From assembly GCA_963773945.1 (NCBI GenBank), contig CAVZDD010000005.1, positions 620,001 through 684,000 of the forward strand: a stretch of 64,000 nucleotides of DNA, in the 5' to 3' direction. Positions 35,364 to 44,217 of this stretch are shown piece by piece. Within the stretch, counting starts at the first letter, position 1. Each line of letters begins with the position of its first letter. A program made the position numbers and the translations under genes. Under the pieces are notes generated by a model. The model did no database searches. It was not told the origin of the DNA and saw only the letters and a program-made list of their open reading frames with translations. Source of the stretch: JAKIWV01 sp963773945 (lineage in GTDB: Archaea > Thermoplasmatota > Thermoplasmata > Lutacidiplasmatales > UBA184).

Positions 35364-35981
35364 ATGGCGCGACGGAAGATCAAGGCCAAGGCTGGGGCCC
35401 GGAAACCGAACGCTACTCGCCCCTCGGGGCCCCGCATCCATGCGCCCAAGAGCGCGCCGGCGACGCCGCGTTTCGTGGGCCGGGAGGGTTCTCCCGTCCT
35501 GGCGAAGTACCCCACGAAGGAGATGGACGCCGCCGTTGGGGAGGCGCCTGTGCCCAAGCCCGCCCCTCTTCAACCTGCGATCGCCTCTACGGCCCGGTCC
35601 GCCGCAGTTCCGACTTCGCCCGTCGCCCAGCCAACGCCGGCCGCGCCCCGCTTGGCGCAGAAGCCGGCTCCCGACAATCTCCTCATCAGTCTCGAGAAGC
35701 CGTTCGATGTGGACGACTTCGCGCAGCTTCTGGGCCAGACCCAGATCCAGGTGACCGTGCCCCGGGACAGCCTCGCCGAGGTCCTTCGCCGCGCCTGCGA
35801 CTTCATGGGTTTCGGAATCTACGTGTACAGTATCCGGGTTCGACCGGGCCCGGAGGAGCTGCTCAAGACGTTCATCGTCGAGTTGCAGCGGGTTGACTTC
35901 TCCACCCCGGTGAAGGACTGGGTGCCGTTCCAGGACCGTGGCCGAGCCGACAGCCCCTTTGGCCCCACTGGAACCCGGTAG
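35364..35981 (+). CDS. hypothetical protein with disordered N-terminus
   Basis: 205 residues. The first 105 are Ala/Pro/Lys-rich and likely disordered; residues 105-190 look folded (LISLEKPFDVDDFAQLLG, LAEVLRRACDFMGFGIYVYS, LLKTFIVELQRVDF). Basic opening MARRKIKAKAGARKP. Divergent from tetraether synthase, with the short intergenic carrying an A/T-rich element (ACATAATCAATC, about 35218-35229). Family unknown. Confidence 0.6.
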   Translation: MARRKIKAKAGARKPNATRPSGPRIHAPKSAPATPRFVGREGSPVLAKYPTKEMDAAVGEAPVPKPAPLQPAIASTARSAAVPTSPVAQPTPAAPRLAQKPAPDNLLISLEKPFDVDDFAQLLGQTQIQVTVPRDSLAEVLRRACDFMGFGIYVYSIRVRPGPEELLKTFIVELQRVDFSTPVKDWVPFQDRGRADSPFGPTGTR

Positions 35982-36053
35982 GGCCGACAGTCCGCCCCAT
36001 CCAGCCCGAATGAGATATCCGTCCCCAGGCGGTGCCCAAGGAAGGACGGAACC

Positions 36054-36281
36054 ATGCCGGGGAATTCTACGGCCGATCCGGTCGAGCTCGAGCTCGCGTC
36101 GATTCGTCAACAGCTGACCGAATTGCGCGCCGAGCAGCAGGAAATGAAGCAGGCCATCGAGGAGCTCGTGAAGACCTTCCGGTCCCTTTCCATGCACCTC
36201 GGCATCGCCGCCGAGCCGTACCGAAAGGGCGGTTCGTCGGGCGAGCGGACTAAGAATTCGGACATTCCTGGGTTCGCGTAG
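36054..36281 (+). CDS. small coiled-coil protein
   Basis: 75 residues. Residues 8-47 form one amphipathic coiled coil (ELASIRQQLTELRAEQQEMK then AIEELVKTFRSL); the tail is polar. It follows the previous hypothetical on the same strand by 72 bases. Unknown function. Confidence 0.6.
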   Translation: MPGNSTADPVELELASIRQQLTELRAEQQEMKQAIEELVKTFRSLSMHLGIAAEPYRKGGSSGERTKNSDIPGFA

Positions 36282-36394
36282 GGCCCGCGGCGCCGACGGG
36301 AGACGGAGGACACCGGGCGGGGCCGGCCCCTTCACGAAAGGTTAAGGCACGAAGCCTGCTCGCGCTCCTTCCGCTCCAGCGGAGACTCAGCCCG

Positions 36395-38194
36395 ATGCCG
36401 GTTCGATACGACGTGAGCGTGGCGGACCCGAAGACCCATCGTCTCCAGGTCCTCATGGATATCCCGGAGGTGTCCGGGAACTCCATCGACCTCGTCCTTC
36501 CTTCCTGGTTACCGGGTTCGTACCACATCCAAGACCAAGCCCGGAACCTCCGGAGCCTCCGGGCGGCCCAGGCGGGTTCCGGCACGGAATTGCCCGTGTC
36601 CAAACAGGACAAGGCGCGATGGCGCGTCACCACCGAAGGGTCGTCGCATATCGAGGTGCGGTTCGAGGTCTACGGCCACAGCCTGCTGGACGATTCCGTG
36701 GACATCACGACGGAGCACTTCTACCTCAACCCGGGGTGCTTCCTCCCCTACGTCGAAGGCCGGGAGCGGGAGGCGATCGAGATCGCCGTCCATGTTCCCG
36801 GGGATTGGCGCGTGTATACCGAACTTCCCGAGATCGGTCGGAGCCCGGCTCGGTTCAGGGCCAGCGACTATGACGAGCTCGTGGACGAACCTATCGACTG
36901 CGGCAAGCCGGTCGAACTCACGGTTCGCGCGGCCGGAATCCCTCATCGGATCTTGCTGTGCGGCGCAGGGGGCAACTTCGAGGCTCACCAGCTCGAGACG
37001 GATGTGGCGAAGATCGCCGAAGCCGCGATGCGGCTGATGGGCGGGTCACCACTCCAGCACTACACGTTCTTCTACCATCTGACGGACGGGCAGTGGCCGA
37101 TCATCGGGGGGCTCGAACACAAGAACTCGACGTCGATCGTGGCCTTCCGAACGGTGTTCCGGCCGGAGGAGGAGTACCGCAAGTTCCTCGGCGTCACATC
37201 CCACGAGTACTTCCATCTCTACAACGTCAAGCGAATCCGGCCCCGGGTCCTAGGCCCGTTCGACTACACGAAGGAGAACTACACGCACCTGCTGTGGGCC
37301 ATGGAGGGCTCCACGGACTACTTCGGGGACCTGGTCCTCCTCCGCGCCGGACTGCTACCCCCGCCCAAGTACCTTGAGGAAATCGGCAAAAAGATCCGGT
37401 CGTATGTGAACACGCCCGGCCGGAAAGCCCAGAGTCTGGAGGAGCTGTCCTTCAACACGTGGATCGACGAGTACAAACGCTACGAGGAGACCCCCAACCA
37501 GTCGGTCTCGTACTACCTCAAGGGGGACCTGGTGACGAATTGCCTCGACCTCGAGATTCGTCATCGTACCGACGGGCGGTCCTCCATGGAGGCCGTGTAC
37601 CGGACGCTCTGGGAGGAGTACGGCCAACCCGACCGGGGCCTCGAGGAGACCGAGATCCTCACGGTGGCGAACCGGGTGACGGGCCTCGACCTGTCCGAAT
37701 TCTTCCGCCGGTACGTCGGCGGGACCCACGAGATCGACTTCAGCTCGTTCCTGGGTTACGCGGGGCTCAAGCCCGAGCCGCAGGAGCATCCCCCCGGCAA
37801 GGAGGATGAACCGATGGCCGGCTGGCTCGGCGTCGTCACGAAGGACGATGGAGGCCGCGCCCGCGTCGCCGTGGTGCTGGAGGACGGCCCCGGCCGCCGA
37901 GCCGGTCTGTCACCGGGGGACGAGATCGTGGCATTCGATGGCCAGCGGGTATCCTTCAGCGACCTTTCGAAGGCGCTCCAACGCTTCCCGCCGGGCAGCT
38001 CGGTCGAGCTGACCATCTTCCGCCGCGGACTGCTCACCAGCGTGCCGGTTGAGACCGGCAAGGCGCCGCCCGAGAAGCTGCTTATCGTTTCCGCGGACGA
38101 CGCGACGGCGCTCGCCCGCCGGATCCACGAGGCATGGCTCGGCGTCCCGTGGGAGCCCCGAAAGAAGCCCGGCGCCGAGGCGTCCTCGAAGTAG
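36395..38194 (+). CDS. M61 glycyl aminopeptidase-family protease with PDZ domain
   Basis: 599 residues. The M61 N-terminal beta domain (LVLPSWLPGSYHIQDQARNL) is followed by the gluzincin catalytic motif SHEYFHLYNVKRIRP (HExxH near residue 269) with downstream Glu in WAMEGSTDYFGDL. A C-terminal PDZ domain (WLGVVTKDDGG, AVVLEDGPGRRAGLSPGDEI) spans about residues 470-560. No signal peptide, so cytoplasmic peptide hydrolysis is likely. Its 3' end overlaps the convergent DUF35 gene's long tail by about 110 bases. Confidence 0.9.
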   Translation: MPVRYDVSVADPKTHRLQVLMDIPEVSGNSIDLVLPSWLPGSYHIQDQARNLRSLRAAQAGSGTELPVSKQDKARWRVTTEGSSHIEVRFEVYGHSLLDDSVDITTEHFYLNPGCFLPYVEGREREAIEIAVHVPGDWRVYTELPEIGRSPARFRASDYDELVDEPIDCGKPVELTVRAAGIPHRILLCGAGGNFEAHQLETDVAKIAEAAMRLMGGSPLQHYTFFYHLTDGQWPIIGGLEHKNSTSIVAFRTVFRPEEEYRKFLGVTSHEYFHLYNVKRIRPRVLGPFDYTKENYTHLLWAMEGSTDYFGDLVLLRAGLLPPPKYLEEIGKKIRSYVNTPGRKAQSLEELSFNTWIDEYKRYEETPNQSVSYYLKGDLVTNCLDLEIRHRTDGRSSMEAVYRTLWEEYGQPDRGLEETEILTVANRVTGLDLSEFFRRYVGGTHEIDFSSFLGYAGLKPEPQEHPPGKEDEPMAGWLGVVTKDDGGRARVAVVLEDGPGRRAGLSPGDEIVAFDGQRVSFSDLSKALQRFPPGSSVELTIFRRGLLTSVPVETGKAPPEKLLIVSADDATALARRIHEAWLGVPWEPRKKPGAEASSK

Positions 38195-39533
38195 CGCCGG
38201 GCGGTTCCGAGGTCTCCTCGGGACCACTCCGCTCGGGGATACCCTTGAGTCCGTACCGCCACTCGCCTTCCATCGGGTACAGGCGCCGGAGCGCGAGTCC
38301 CACCGGGTCTCCGACCTTGAGTCGTCGAGGAAGCGTGTCCGTGAGTTGGACGGTCGCGCGCACCTCCGACCCCAGCGCCACGATGGCGACGTCGTATCCG
38401 CCGGCCGCTCGCACGACTGCGTCGAATTCGGTCGGCTGGGCGCCCGGGCTCACGGTGGTGACCGCCTCTACTTTCAGTCCGGTTCTACGCAGGGCTTCGG
38501 GGTGGAGCGCGTTGGTACGACGGCAGGACCGGCAGCGCCCGGTGACCGGGAACGTGAGCGTGTGGCAGTGGGCGCATCGTTCGCCCGTCAGCCGCCACCG
38601 GCTCGCCAGGTTCTCCACATACCGAGGATGCGGAACGTACGCCCCCTGCGAAACCGTCCCAAGGTCCTCGTCCCGTTCGAGGAACTTCAGGTCGGGAGCG
38701 GCCAGTCCCGAGGTCGTCGTGCCCCAACTTCCGAACCATCGCACCGGGCCGTCGAGCCGGAAGCCCGCAAATCCGCTCCGCCCCCGGGCGACCTCGCCCA
38801 CGACGCCGGTCTCTCCGGTCCTCAGCCGGCGAGCCAGCTCCCAGAGGAGCCAGGCGGCCCGGAGCGTGGGCGCCGGGCCGAGATCCCTCGGTGGGGCCTC
38901 GAACAGAGTCACGGTAATCCCGGGAGCGACTTCCTCCCACGCCGCCTGCCATCGGCCGACGTCCTCCTCCACTTCGAACACCACCTCGCCCTTTCGATGG
39001 CCTGGCGTCAGACCGAGGGCTTCGAGCCAACCGGACACCGAACCCTTCAAGGACGGGCTTCGGCCCGGAACGTGACCTCGAAAGCCATGGGGAAGCACCG
39101 CGAGGCCCGGGTCTTTCCCGAGCAGGAATGCGGCCGCCCCTGCGGCGTGCTTCACCCCTCGGCCCGTGGTCGATTCGTCGACCAGCTCCACGACATCGGC
39201 CACAACGACCGCCTCACGCCCCCTGGACCCCTCATCGTGCGCGGCGGCGGCTAAAGCCCCCCAGACCCCGGGGGAGTTGGGTGGGTGTCGTCGTACCTCC
39301 AGCTTCGGGATGCCGAGCGCTTCGCCGAACGCCCAATCGGCCTCGGGTGCGAAGGAACCGACGATGTGCAGCCGTCGGAGCGCGCGTTCGCCGTCGGGCC
39401 GGAGTTGCCCTTCCAGCCGTCTCAGCGCCGCCACGCCGAGGGTAAAGGCGTCTTCGTCCGGCCCCTCGACCCGGAACGGCCCCCATTGCCAGGAGGGGCG
39501 GGTCAAGCTGGCGGAGAGGATCGATCGGGTCAT
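38082..39533 (-). CDS. thiolase-fold (HMG-CoA synthase-like) protein fused to DUF35 zinc-ribbon/OB domain
   Basis: 483 residues. The N-terminal 290 residues follow the thiolase/HMG-CoA synthase layout (LHIVGSFAPEADWAFGEALG, GVKHAAGAAAFLLGKDPGLA), but the expected catalytic cysteine region reads HPPNSPGVWGALAAAA without Cys. The C-terminal DUF35 has zinc ribbon ERCAHCHTLTFPVTGRCRSC and OB strands. In archaea DUF35 proteins scaffold thiolase with HMG-CoA synthase; here the synthase-like part seems catalytically dead. ATG overlaps the thiolase stop (ATGA). The last 45 residues look nonconserved. Confidence 0.7.
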   Translation of the reverse strand: MTRSILSASLTRPSWQWGPFRVEGPDEDAFTLGVAALRRLEGQLRPDGERALRRLHIVGSFAPEADWAFGEALGIPKLEVRRHPPNSPGVWGALAAAAHDEGSRGREAVVVADVVELVDESTTGRGVKHAAGAAAFLLGKDPGLAVLPHGFRGHVPGRSPSLKGSVSGWLEALGLTPGHRKGEVVFEVEEDVGRWQAAWEEVAPGITVTLFEAPPRDLGPAPTLRAAWLLWELARRLRTGETGVVGEVARGRSGFAGFRLDGPVRWFGSWGTTTSGLAAPDLKFLERDEDLGTVSQGAYVPHPRYVENLASRWRLTGERCAHCHTLTFPVTGRCRSCRRTNALHPEALRRTGLKVEAVTTVSPGAQPTEFDAVVRAAGGYDVAIVALGSEVRATVQLTDTLPRRLKVGDPVGLALRRLYPMEGEWRYGLKGIPERSGPEETSEPPGATSRTPRRRASFGAPTGRRAMPRGSGGRAPSRRPRKR

Positions 39534-40729
39534 GAACGCTCCGTCGAGAACAGGTGAACGGCGGCGGTGGCACCCGACCCCCCCACGTTGTGCGTCAGCG
39601 CGTGGGTCGCGCCGTCGACCTGTCGGGCTCCGGCCTGTCCCCGGAGTTGGAGGAACACCTCGTAGGCCTGGCTTACGCCGGTGGCTCCGATCGGGTGTCC
39701 CTTCGCCTTCAGACCCCCGTCCGGGTTCACCGGAAGGCGACCCCCGATTCGAGTGGCGCCGGACAACGTGAGCTTCCCGGCCTGGCCCCGGGGGACGAGA
39801 TCGAGGTCCTCGAGCGCGAGGAGCTCGGCGATGGTGAAGCAGTCGTGTACCTCGAGGAAGTCGAGACGCTTTCGGTCGAAGGGGGCATTCCGGAACGCCT
39901 CCTCGGCAGCCACCCGAGTCGCGTCGAGACGGGTCAGGGACGACCGTTCCTGGATAGCGAGGTGGTCCGACCCCGCCCCGGTTCCCACGATGTAGACCGG
40001 GCGATCGGTGAATCGTCGGGCCACCTCGGGGCGTGCGACGAGCAGGGCCGCCGCCCCGTCCGAGACCGGGCAACAATCGTAGAGGCCCAACGGCGAAGCG
40101 ACCGGGGCGCCTGCGCTGGCCTGCTCCCGCGTGATGGGTTTCTGAAAGTGGGCGTTAGCATTGAGGGCGCCGTTGGCGTGATTCTTGACCGCGACTTCCG
40201 ACAGCGCGTCGCGGACTGGCCCGTATTCGGATTGGTAGCGGGCGGCCATGAGTCCGTAGACGCCCGCGAACGTGAGGCCGGCGGAGCGTTCCCACTCCGT
40301 ATCGCCGGAGACACCCAGCCAATACCGCCGGCGGGCGTTGGGAACGTCGGTCATCTTCTCGAGCCCGATGACGAGCACGAGGTCCCGGCGACCGGACGCG
40401 ACCGCATCAACGGCCATCCGGAGCGCGAATCCGCCGGACGCGCAGGCGTTCTCGACCCGTACGCTCGCGAGGCCCGGTCGCCCGGTTTCTTCCGCGGCGA
40501 CCGCGGAGGCATTCCCCAACTGCCAACCGGAGAAACCCAAGGTGGAGAGGTACAGCTCCTCGATCGAGTTCCGGTCCATGCCCCGGTCCACGCTCGCGAC
40601 GGCCTGGTCGACCGCTTCCCGTACCAATCGTCGGGGCCCCTCGGCCAACGCCCCGAACCGGGTGTGGCCAGCGCCAACGATGGCCGCCCGTGGAGCTCGA
40701 CCCGTGGAGGTCGTCGTTGACCAATCCTC
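39530..40729 (-). CDS. thiolase family acyltransferase, start codon unclear
   Basis: Thiolase fold with nucleophile VRVENACASGGFALRMAVDA, LEVHDCFTIAELLALEDL and KGHPIGATGVSQAYEVFLQL; the C-terminal Cys motif is replaced by NVGGSGATAAVH as in archaeal/SCP2-type thiolases. The first canonical codon (TTG 40648) would remove the family N-terminus, encoded in frame upstream (RAAIVGAGHTRFGAL). No ATG/GTG/TTG lies between the stop at 40732 and there; ACG codons occur at 40717, 40714 and 40705. The coordinate given is the limit of the open frame. Operon with the DUF35 fusion: acetoacetyl-CoA formation or fatty-acid use. Confidence 0.78.
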   Translation of the reverse strand, partial: EDWSTTTSTGRAPRAAIVGAGHTRFGALAEGPRRLVREAVDQAVASVDRGMDRNSIEELYLSTLGFSGWQLGNASAVAAEETGRPGLASVRVENACASGGFALRMAVDAVASGRRDLVLVIGLEKMTDVPNARRRYWLGVSGDTEWERSAGLTFAGVYGLMAARYQSEYGPVRDALSEVAVKNHANGALNANAHFQKPITREQASAGAPVASPLGLYDCCPVSDGAAALLVARPEVARRFTDRPVYIVGTGAGSDHLAIQERSSLTRLDATRVAAEEAFRNAPFDRKRLDFLEVHDCFTIAELLALEDLDLVPRGQAGKLTLSGATRIGGRLPVNPDGGLKAKGHPIGATGVSQAYEVFLQLRGQAGARQVDGATHALTHNVGGSGATAAVHLFSTERS

Positions 40730-40752
40730 TTATCACGCGAACTCTTCCGCGG

Positions 40753-40758
40753 TATAAA
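40753..40758 (+). promoter_or_regulatory. TATA box of ubiX-like operon
   Basis: TATAAA between the divergent thiolase and ubiX-like genes. Its spacing predicts a transcript beginning near 40778-40782, i.e. a leaderless message at the in-frame CTG/ACG codons. Confidence 0.5.
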
Positions 40759-40775
40759 GCCGGGGGAATCGAACG

Positions 40776-41351
40776 CTGACGGAGGAAGGGCCGTACGTCA
40801 TCGGTGTCACGGGCGCGAGCGGGGCGCCGATCGCCGCCCGGGTGATCGAGACCCTCCGGGATTCCGGGCGGGAATACGCCGTCATCCTCTCCGCAGGAGC
40901 GGCCGCGGTCATCCGGGAGGAGCTCTCCATGGACCCAGAGACGATGCTCCGCGGGACTACCACGGTGTACGGAGATACCGACTTCGGGGCGCCCATCGCG
41001 AGTGGGTCACGTCAGACTCGGGGGATGGCCATTGTCCCCTGTTCTACGAACACCCTCGCCAAGGTCGCCTTGGGGCTGTCGGACACGCTCATCACCCGGG
41101 TCGCGCATGTCCATCTCAAAGAACATCGCCCGTTGGTGCTCGTCCCGAGGGAGACCCCCCTCAGCGCGATCGAACTCGGCCACATGACCCGCCTCGCCGA
41201 ACTCGGTGTCGTGATGTTGGTAGCTTCCCCCCCGTACTATCTTCACCCCAAGAGCGTTGGCGACCTGGTGGACTTCCTCACCGGCAAGACGCTCGACCAC
41301 CTTGGGGTGCCGCACCGTCTGTACCGCGGCTGGCGGGAGGGGGGAACGTGA
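40776..41351 (+). CDS. ubiX: UbiX/Pad1-type flavin prenyltransferase
   Basis: About 190 residues. FMN-binding YVIGVTGASGAPIAARVIET, ASGSRQTRGMAIVPCSTNTL, HLKEHRPLVLVPRETPL and VASPPYYLHPKSVGDLVDFL are diagnostic of UbiX, which prenylates FMN for UbiD decarboxylases. The first GTG (40842) lies after the flavin loop, so the gene must start upstream, where no ATG/GTG/TTG is in frame; CTG 40776 or ACG 40779 fit the TATA box. First gene of a run of four overlapping plus-strand genes. Confidence 0.85.
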   Translation: MTEEGPYVIGVTGASGAPIAARVIETLRDSGREYAVILSAGAAAVIREELSMDPETMLRGTTTVYGDTDFGAPIASGSRQTRGMAIVPCSTNTLAKVALGLSDTLITRVAHVHLKEHRPLVLVPRETPLSAIELGHMTRLAELGVVMLVASPPYYLHPKSVGDLVDFLTGKTLDHLGVPHRLYRGWREGGT

Positions 41352-41929
41352 GTCCCTCCGGCCGCTCGGCCTCGAGCGCCGGAGGAGTCCCCTCGCGTGG
41401 GATCCAGTGGCCATTTGTCGGGGTGGCCGTGCTCCTAGTGGTCCTGATCATCCTGACCCCGAACCTCTTTTCATCGACCTCGGGCGGTCTGCAAACGCGG
41501 GCGCAGCTCATCGCGGACCGGGCCTCGGTCTCGGGAAACACCAGCTTTTACGTCGACAGCATCGGGACGTCGACCCGCTACCAGTCCATCGCAGTCGGTC
41601 TCGCCCCGCTTCCCACGTGGCCGTACCGGGGGTCGATGACCGCCGTCCACGGTTGGACCTGGACCAACGGAACGAACGTGCTGGTCCTCGTGGCGAACGA
41701 CCGGTCGAACCCGGTCGCGGTCAACGTCACCGTGAAGTACACGGACCCGTCGGGTGGAACGACGGAGTACGTGGGCGTGTACGGCTTCTTCCTGAACGCC
41801 ACGACCCTCTTGCTGGATGCCATCACGCTCCTCCCAGGGACCGGCGCCCCGCCCGCCTCCTCCCCGTTGGCGGACCTGCCCATCTATCTCCTGCTCGCCA
41901 TCCAGACCCCGTCGGGGCCGACCCAATGA
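41348..41929 (+). CDS. membrane-anchored extracytoplasmic hypothetical protein
   Basis: 193 residues. GTG start overlaps the ubiX stop. One N-terminal membrane helix (WPFVGVAVLLVVLIILTPNL) is followed by a beta-rich outer domain with several N-x-S/T sites (NTSFYVDS, NGTNVLVLVANDRSNPVAVN). Likely faces outside. Family not recognised. Confidence 0.65.
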   Translation: MSPSGRSASSAGGVPSRGIQWPFVGVAVLLVVLIILTPNLFSSTSGGLQTRAQLIADRASVSGNTSFYVDSIGTSTRYQSIAVGLAPLPTWPYRGSMTAVHGWTWTNGTNVLVLVANDRSNPVAVNVTVKYTDPSGGTTEYVGVYGFFLNATTLLLDAITLLPGTGAPPASSPLADLPIYLLLAIQTPSGPTQ

Positions 41930-42303
41930 AACTCCCACGGTTTCCGGTGTTCTGGACGGTGGTCATCGCCGCCCTCCTGTTCATTGAGGTCGCGGAACTC
42001 ACCCGGCTGTTCACGATCCCATTCCTCGTGGCGGTGTCGAACCCCGTGACCTTCGCGTTGGGGCTCATCTTCGTGACCATCGTGGCGATGGTCGGGTCGA
42101 TCTTCATCGGGATCTATGTCTCGCAACTGCTGCTCTCGCCTCGCGGCTTCACGCCGTTCCAGGAGGAGATGCTGAAGATGCGGGCCGATGTGACGGAGCT
42201 GCGGCGTCAGCTCCAGGACCTCATTGTTCGCAACGGCGACTCCTCCACGGGGCCGACATCTGGCTCGGGCAACGGAGCCCGCCCGCCGGAGCGCCGTTCA
42301 TGA
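41926..42303 (+). CDS. two-helix membrane protein with C-terminal coiled coil
   Basis: 125 residues from ATG 41926, overlapping the previous stop. Two membrane helices (VFWTVVIAALLFIEVAELT, FALGLIFVTIVAMVGSIFIG) and a short coiled coil (EEMLKMRADVTELRRQLQDL). Its 3' end overlaps guaAa. Unknown function. Confidence 0.6.
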   Translation: MKLPRFPVFWTVVIAALLFIEVAELTRLFTIPFLVAVSNPVTFALGLIFVTIVAMVGSIFIGIYVSQLLLSPRGFTPFQEEMLKMRADVTELRRQLQDLIVRNGDSSTGPTSGSGNGARPPERRS

Positions 42304-42866
42304 TCATCCCCGTGATCGACAACGGGGGGCAGTGGACTCACCGGGAGTACCGGGTCCTCCGCGACCTCGGGGCCGACGCGCGGATTGTCCCCAACTCCTC
42401 CTCCTTCGCCGAGTTGAACGCCGACGGCATCGTGCTCTCGGGGGGCGCGCTGAGCCTCGAAGGCACCGACGCGCCGCTGGGTCGGGTCGGGGAATGGATC
42501 GACCGGGTGGAAGTGCCGGTGCTGGGGATCTGCGTCGGGCACCAATATCTGGCCCGTCACTTCGGGGGGGTCGTCTCGAGGGCCCGGACCCCGGAGTTCG
42601 GGCGGGTCACCGTCACCCTCGAGTCGGAGGGCGACCGCCTGCTTCACGGGTTTCCTGGCTCCCTCCAGGTCTGGGCGAGCCACAATGACGAGGTCGTGCG
42701 TCCGCCTCCGGGCTGGCGACGGCTGGGGCATTCCCCGACCTGTCAGGTAGAGGCCATGGCGCACCCGACGCGTCCCATGTGGGGGGTGCAGTTCCATCCC
42801 GAGGTCGAACACACGGAGAAGGGCCGCGAGCTCTTGGAGAACTTCCTCGCACAGTGTCGAAAGTAA
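42300..42866 (+). CDS. guaAA: GMP synthase glutaminase subunit A
   Basis: 188 residues. Class I glutamine amidotransferase that supplies ammonia to the separate archaeal GuaB-type ATP-pyrophosphatase subunit. Nucleophile Cys78 in LGICVGHQYLARHFGG, His/Glu in GVQFHPEVEHTEKG, oxyanion loop VLSGGALSLEG. Archaeal split form by length. ATG overlaps the stop of the preceding gene. The synthetase subunit is not in the window. Confidence 0.88.
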   Translation: MIIPVIDNGGQWTHREYRVLRDLGADARIVPNSSSFAELNADGIVLSGGALSLEGTDAPLGRVGEWIDRVEVPVLGICVGHQYLARHFGGVVSRARTPEFGRVTVTLESEGDRLLHGFPGSLQVWASHNDEVVRPPPGWRRLGHSPTCQVEAMAHPTRPMWGVQFHPEVEHTEKGRELLENFLAQCRK

Positions 42867-42996
42867 AATTTCTCACATCGCCACCGCGCCGCGAACCGTG
42901 TTTGGCCATCAACGCGGATGTACGAAAAGTGGATTTATACGAAACCTTGACAGAAGGACGAGGCCGACCGTTGGATGCGCCGCGGACCATCGTTCG

Positions 42997-43398
42997 ATGA
43001 ATGCGCCGAGTACTCCCCTGCGGACGGAAGGAGCCTCGGCGATCGTGGTCGCGGGCGATGAGGAAACCCGCGTGCTGCTCCGGGGGCTCCTCCGCCTGCA
43101 CCATTATCGGGTAATCGGAGAGGCCGAAGGTTCGACCGAGGGCACCGAACTGTTGCGCACCCATCCCCCGAGCGTGATGGTCGTGGACGCCGCCCTCGCC
43201 GAGGGAAGTTTTCCGGTGCTCATCCGGGAAGCCCGCCTCCTCCGTCCAGAAATGCGGGTGGTCCTGGTCACCCCGACGCCCGTGCGACCCGGGGATGGCA
43301 CGCCTAAGGGCACGGACGGTCCGGATGCCACCGTCACCCGGCCTTTCCGGCTCGCGGACTTCTTGGGAGCCCTCCGGGGCCCCGGCCGTATGAGTTAG
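42997..43398 (+). CDS. response-regulator receiver-like domain protein
   Basis: 133 residues, single REC-like domain: AIVVAGDEETRVLLRGLLRL, then VMVVDAALAEGSFPVLIREA and VVLVTPTPVR. The acidic pocket begins with GDEE, and the phospho-acceptor Asp would be in MVVDAA. The C-terminal Lys is replaced or unclear (VTRPFRLADFL). TATA-like TTTATA at 42934-42939, about 60 bp before the ATG. No kinase is adjacent. Converges with dphB. Confidence 0.65.
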   Translation: MNAPSTPLRTEGASAIVVAGDEETRVLLRGLLRLHHYRVIGEAEGSTEGTELLRTHPPSVMVVDAALAEGSFPVLIREARLLRPEMRVVLVTPTPVRPGDGTPKGTDGPDATVTRPFRLADFLGALRGPGRMS

Positions 43399-44189
43399 CG
43401 TGGAGTCCCCGGCGCGGGGAGCCGGATCCGTTCCAGCGCCTCTTTTTCTTCGAAATGGAGCGTCCGCGCCGGTACGACCAGCGCATGGAGGGGAGGGCCG
43501 AAATCGACCCGCTCGAGCGGCGCCCGGGGGCCATACCAGGCCGTCGCCGATTCGGTGCCGACCCGGGCCACGACCGCCAGCGGGACATCGGCCGGGAGCA
43601 GGGGAGAAGCCGACGTTGCGTCCCGTTCGGTCAGGATGCGAAGGGCTTCGTTGGCGGTCATGAAGCGACCCTCCTCGGGTCTCAGGTCGAGGAGGACCAG
43701 CGTGTGCAGGTCCTGGGCCCGGTTCTGAGCGATCCCTTCGAGCGGCGACCGGGGAGCGAAGCCGGGTTCGGGGAACGGCAGGGACACGATGCGACCAAAG
43801 CGGTAGTGCTGGAGACCCAGGAAGCTCGGCGCGGCGGTGACGACACTCGCGCTCGGGAAGTACGTCCACGTGTGGCCGGCGCGTTCGGCCGCGAGCCGGA
43901 GGGCCACGTGGGTCGTGGCGGCAAACGGGTCTCCGGCGACCAGGAATCCGACGAGCGCATGGCGTTCTAGCGCATCGAGGACCGGGCGCTCCGCCTCCAC
44001 CTGGCGGCGGGGCAGCGGGGTGATGGGGTGGGCGATGTCCCGGGCCAGCCGCTCGAGGCTCCCCGGGGCCAGCACGGAGGTGTAAGATTCGGAGAATATC
44101 TCCCCACAGGCCCGAAGTAGTTCCCGCGCCCGGAGCGAGACGTCCCGGTCATCGCCCAGGCCCAGTCCGATGAAGGCGAGCTGTCCCAT
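43395..44189 (-). CDS. dphB: diphthine synthase
   Basis: 264 residues. SAM-dependent methyltransferase of diphthamide synthesis on translation elongation factor 2. Family motifs: LAFIGLGLGDDRDVSLRA, SESYTSVLAPGS, VGFLVAGDPFAATTHVAL, SFLGLQHYRFGRIVSLPF and RTLHFEEKEALERI. The length is typical. It lies 28 bases after the universal stress gene, possibly at the end of the kdp transcript. Confidence 0.93.
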   Translation of the reverse strand: MGQLAFIGLGLGDDRDVSLRARELLRACGEIFSESYTSVLAPGSLERLARDIAHPITPLPRRQVEAERPVLDALERHALVGFLVAGDPFAATTHVALRLAAERAGHTWTYFPSASVVTAAPSFLGLQHYRFGRIVSLPFPEPGFAPRSPLEGIAQNRAQDLHTLVLLDLRPEEGRFMTANEALRILTERDATSASPLLPADVPLAVVARVGTESATAWYGPRAPLERVDFGPPLHALVVPARTLHFEEKEALERIRLPAPGTPR

Positions 44190-44217
44190 CCGCCCGGTCC
44201 CCCGTGGTCCGGGCGGT

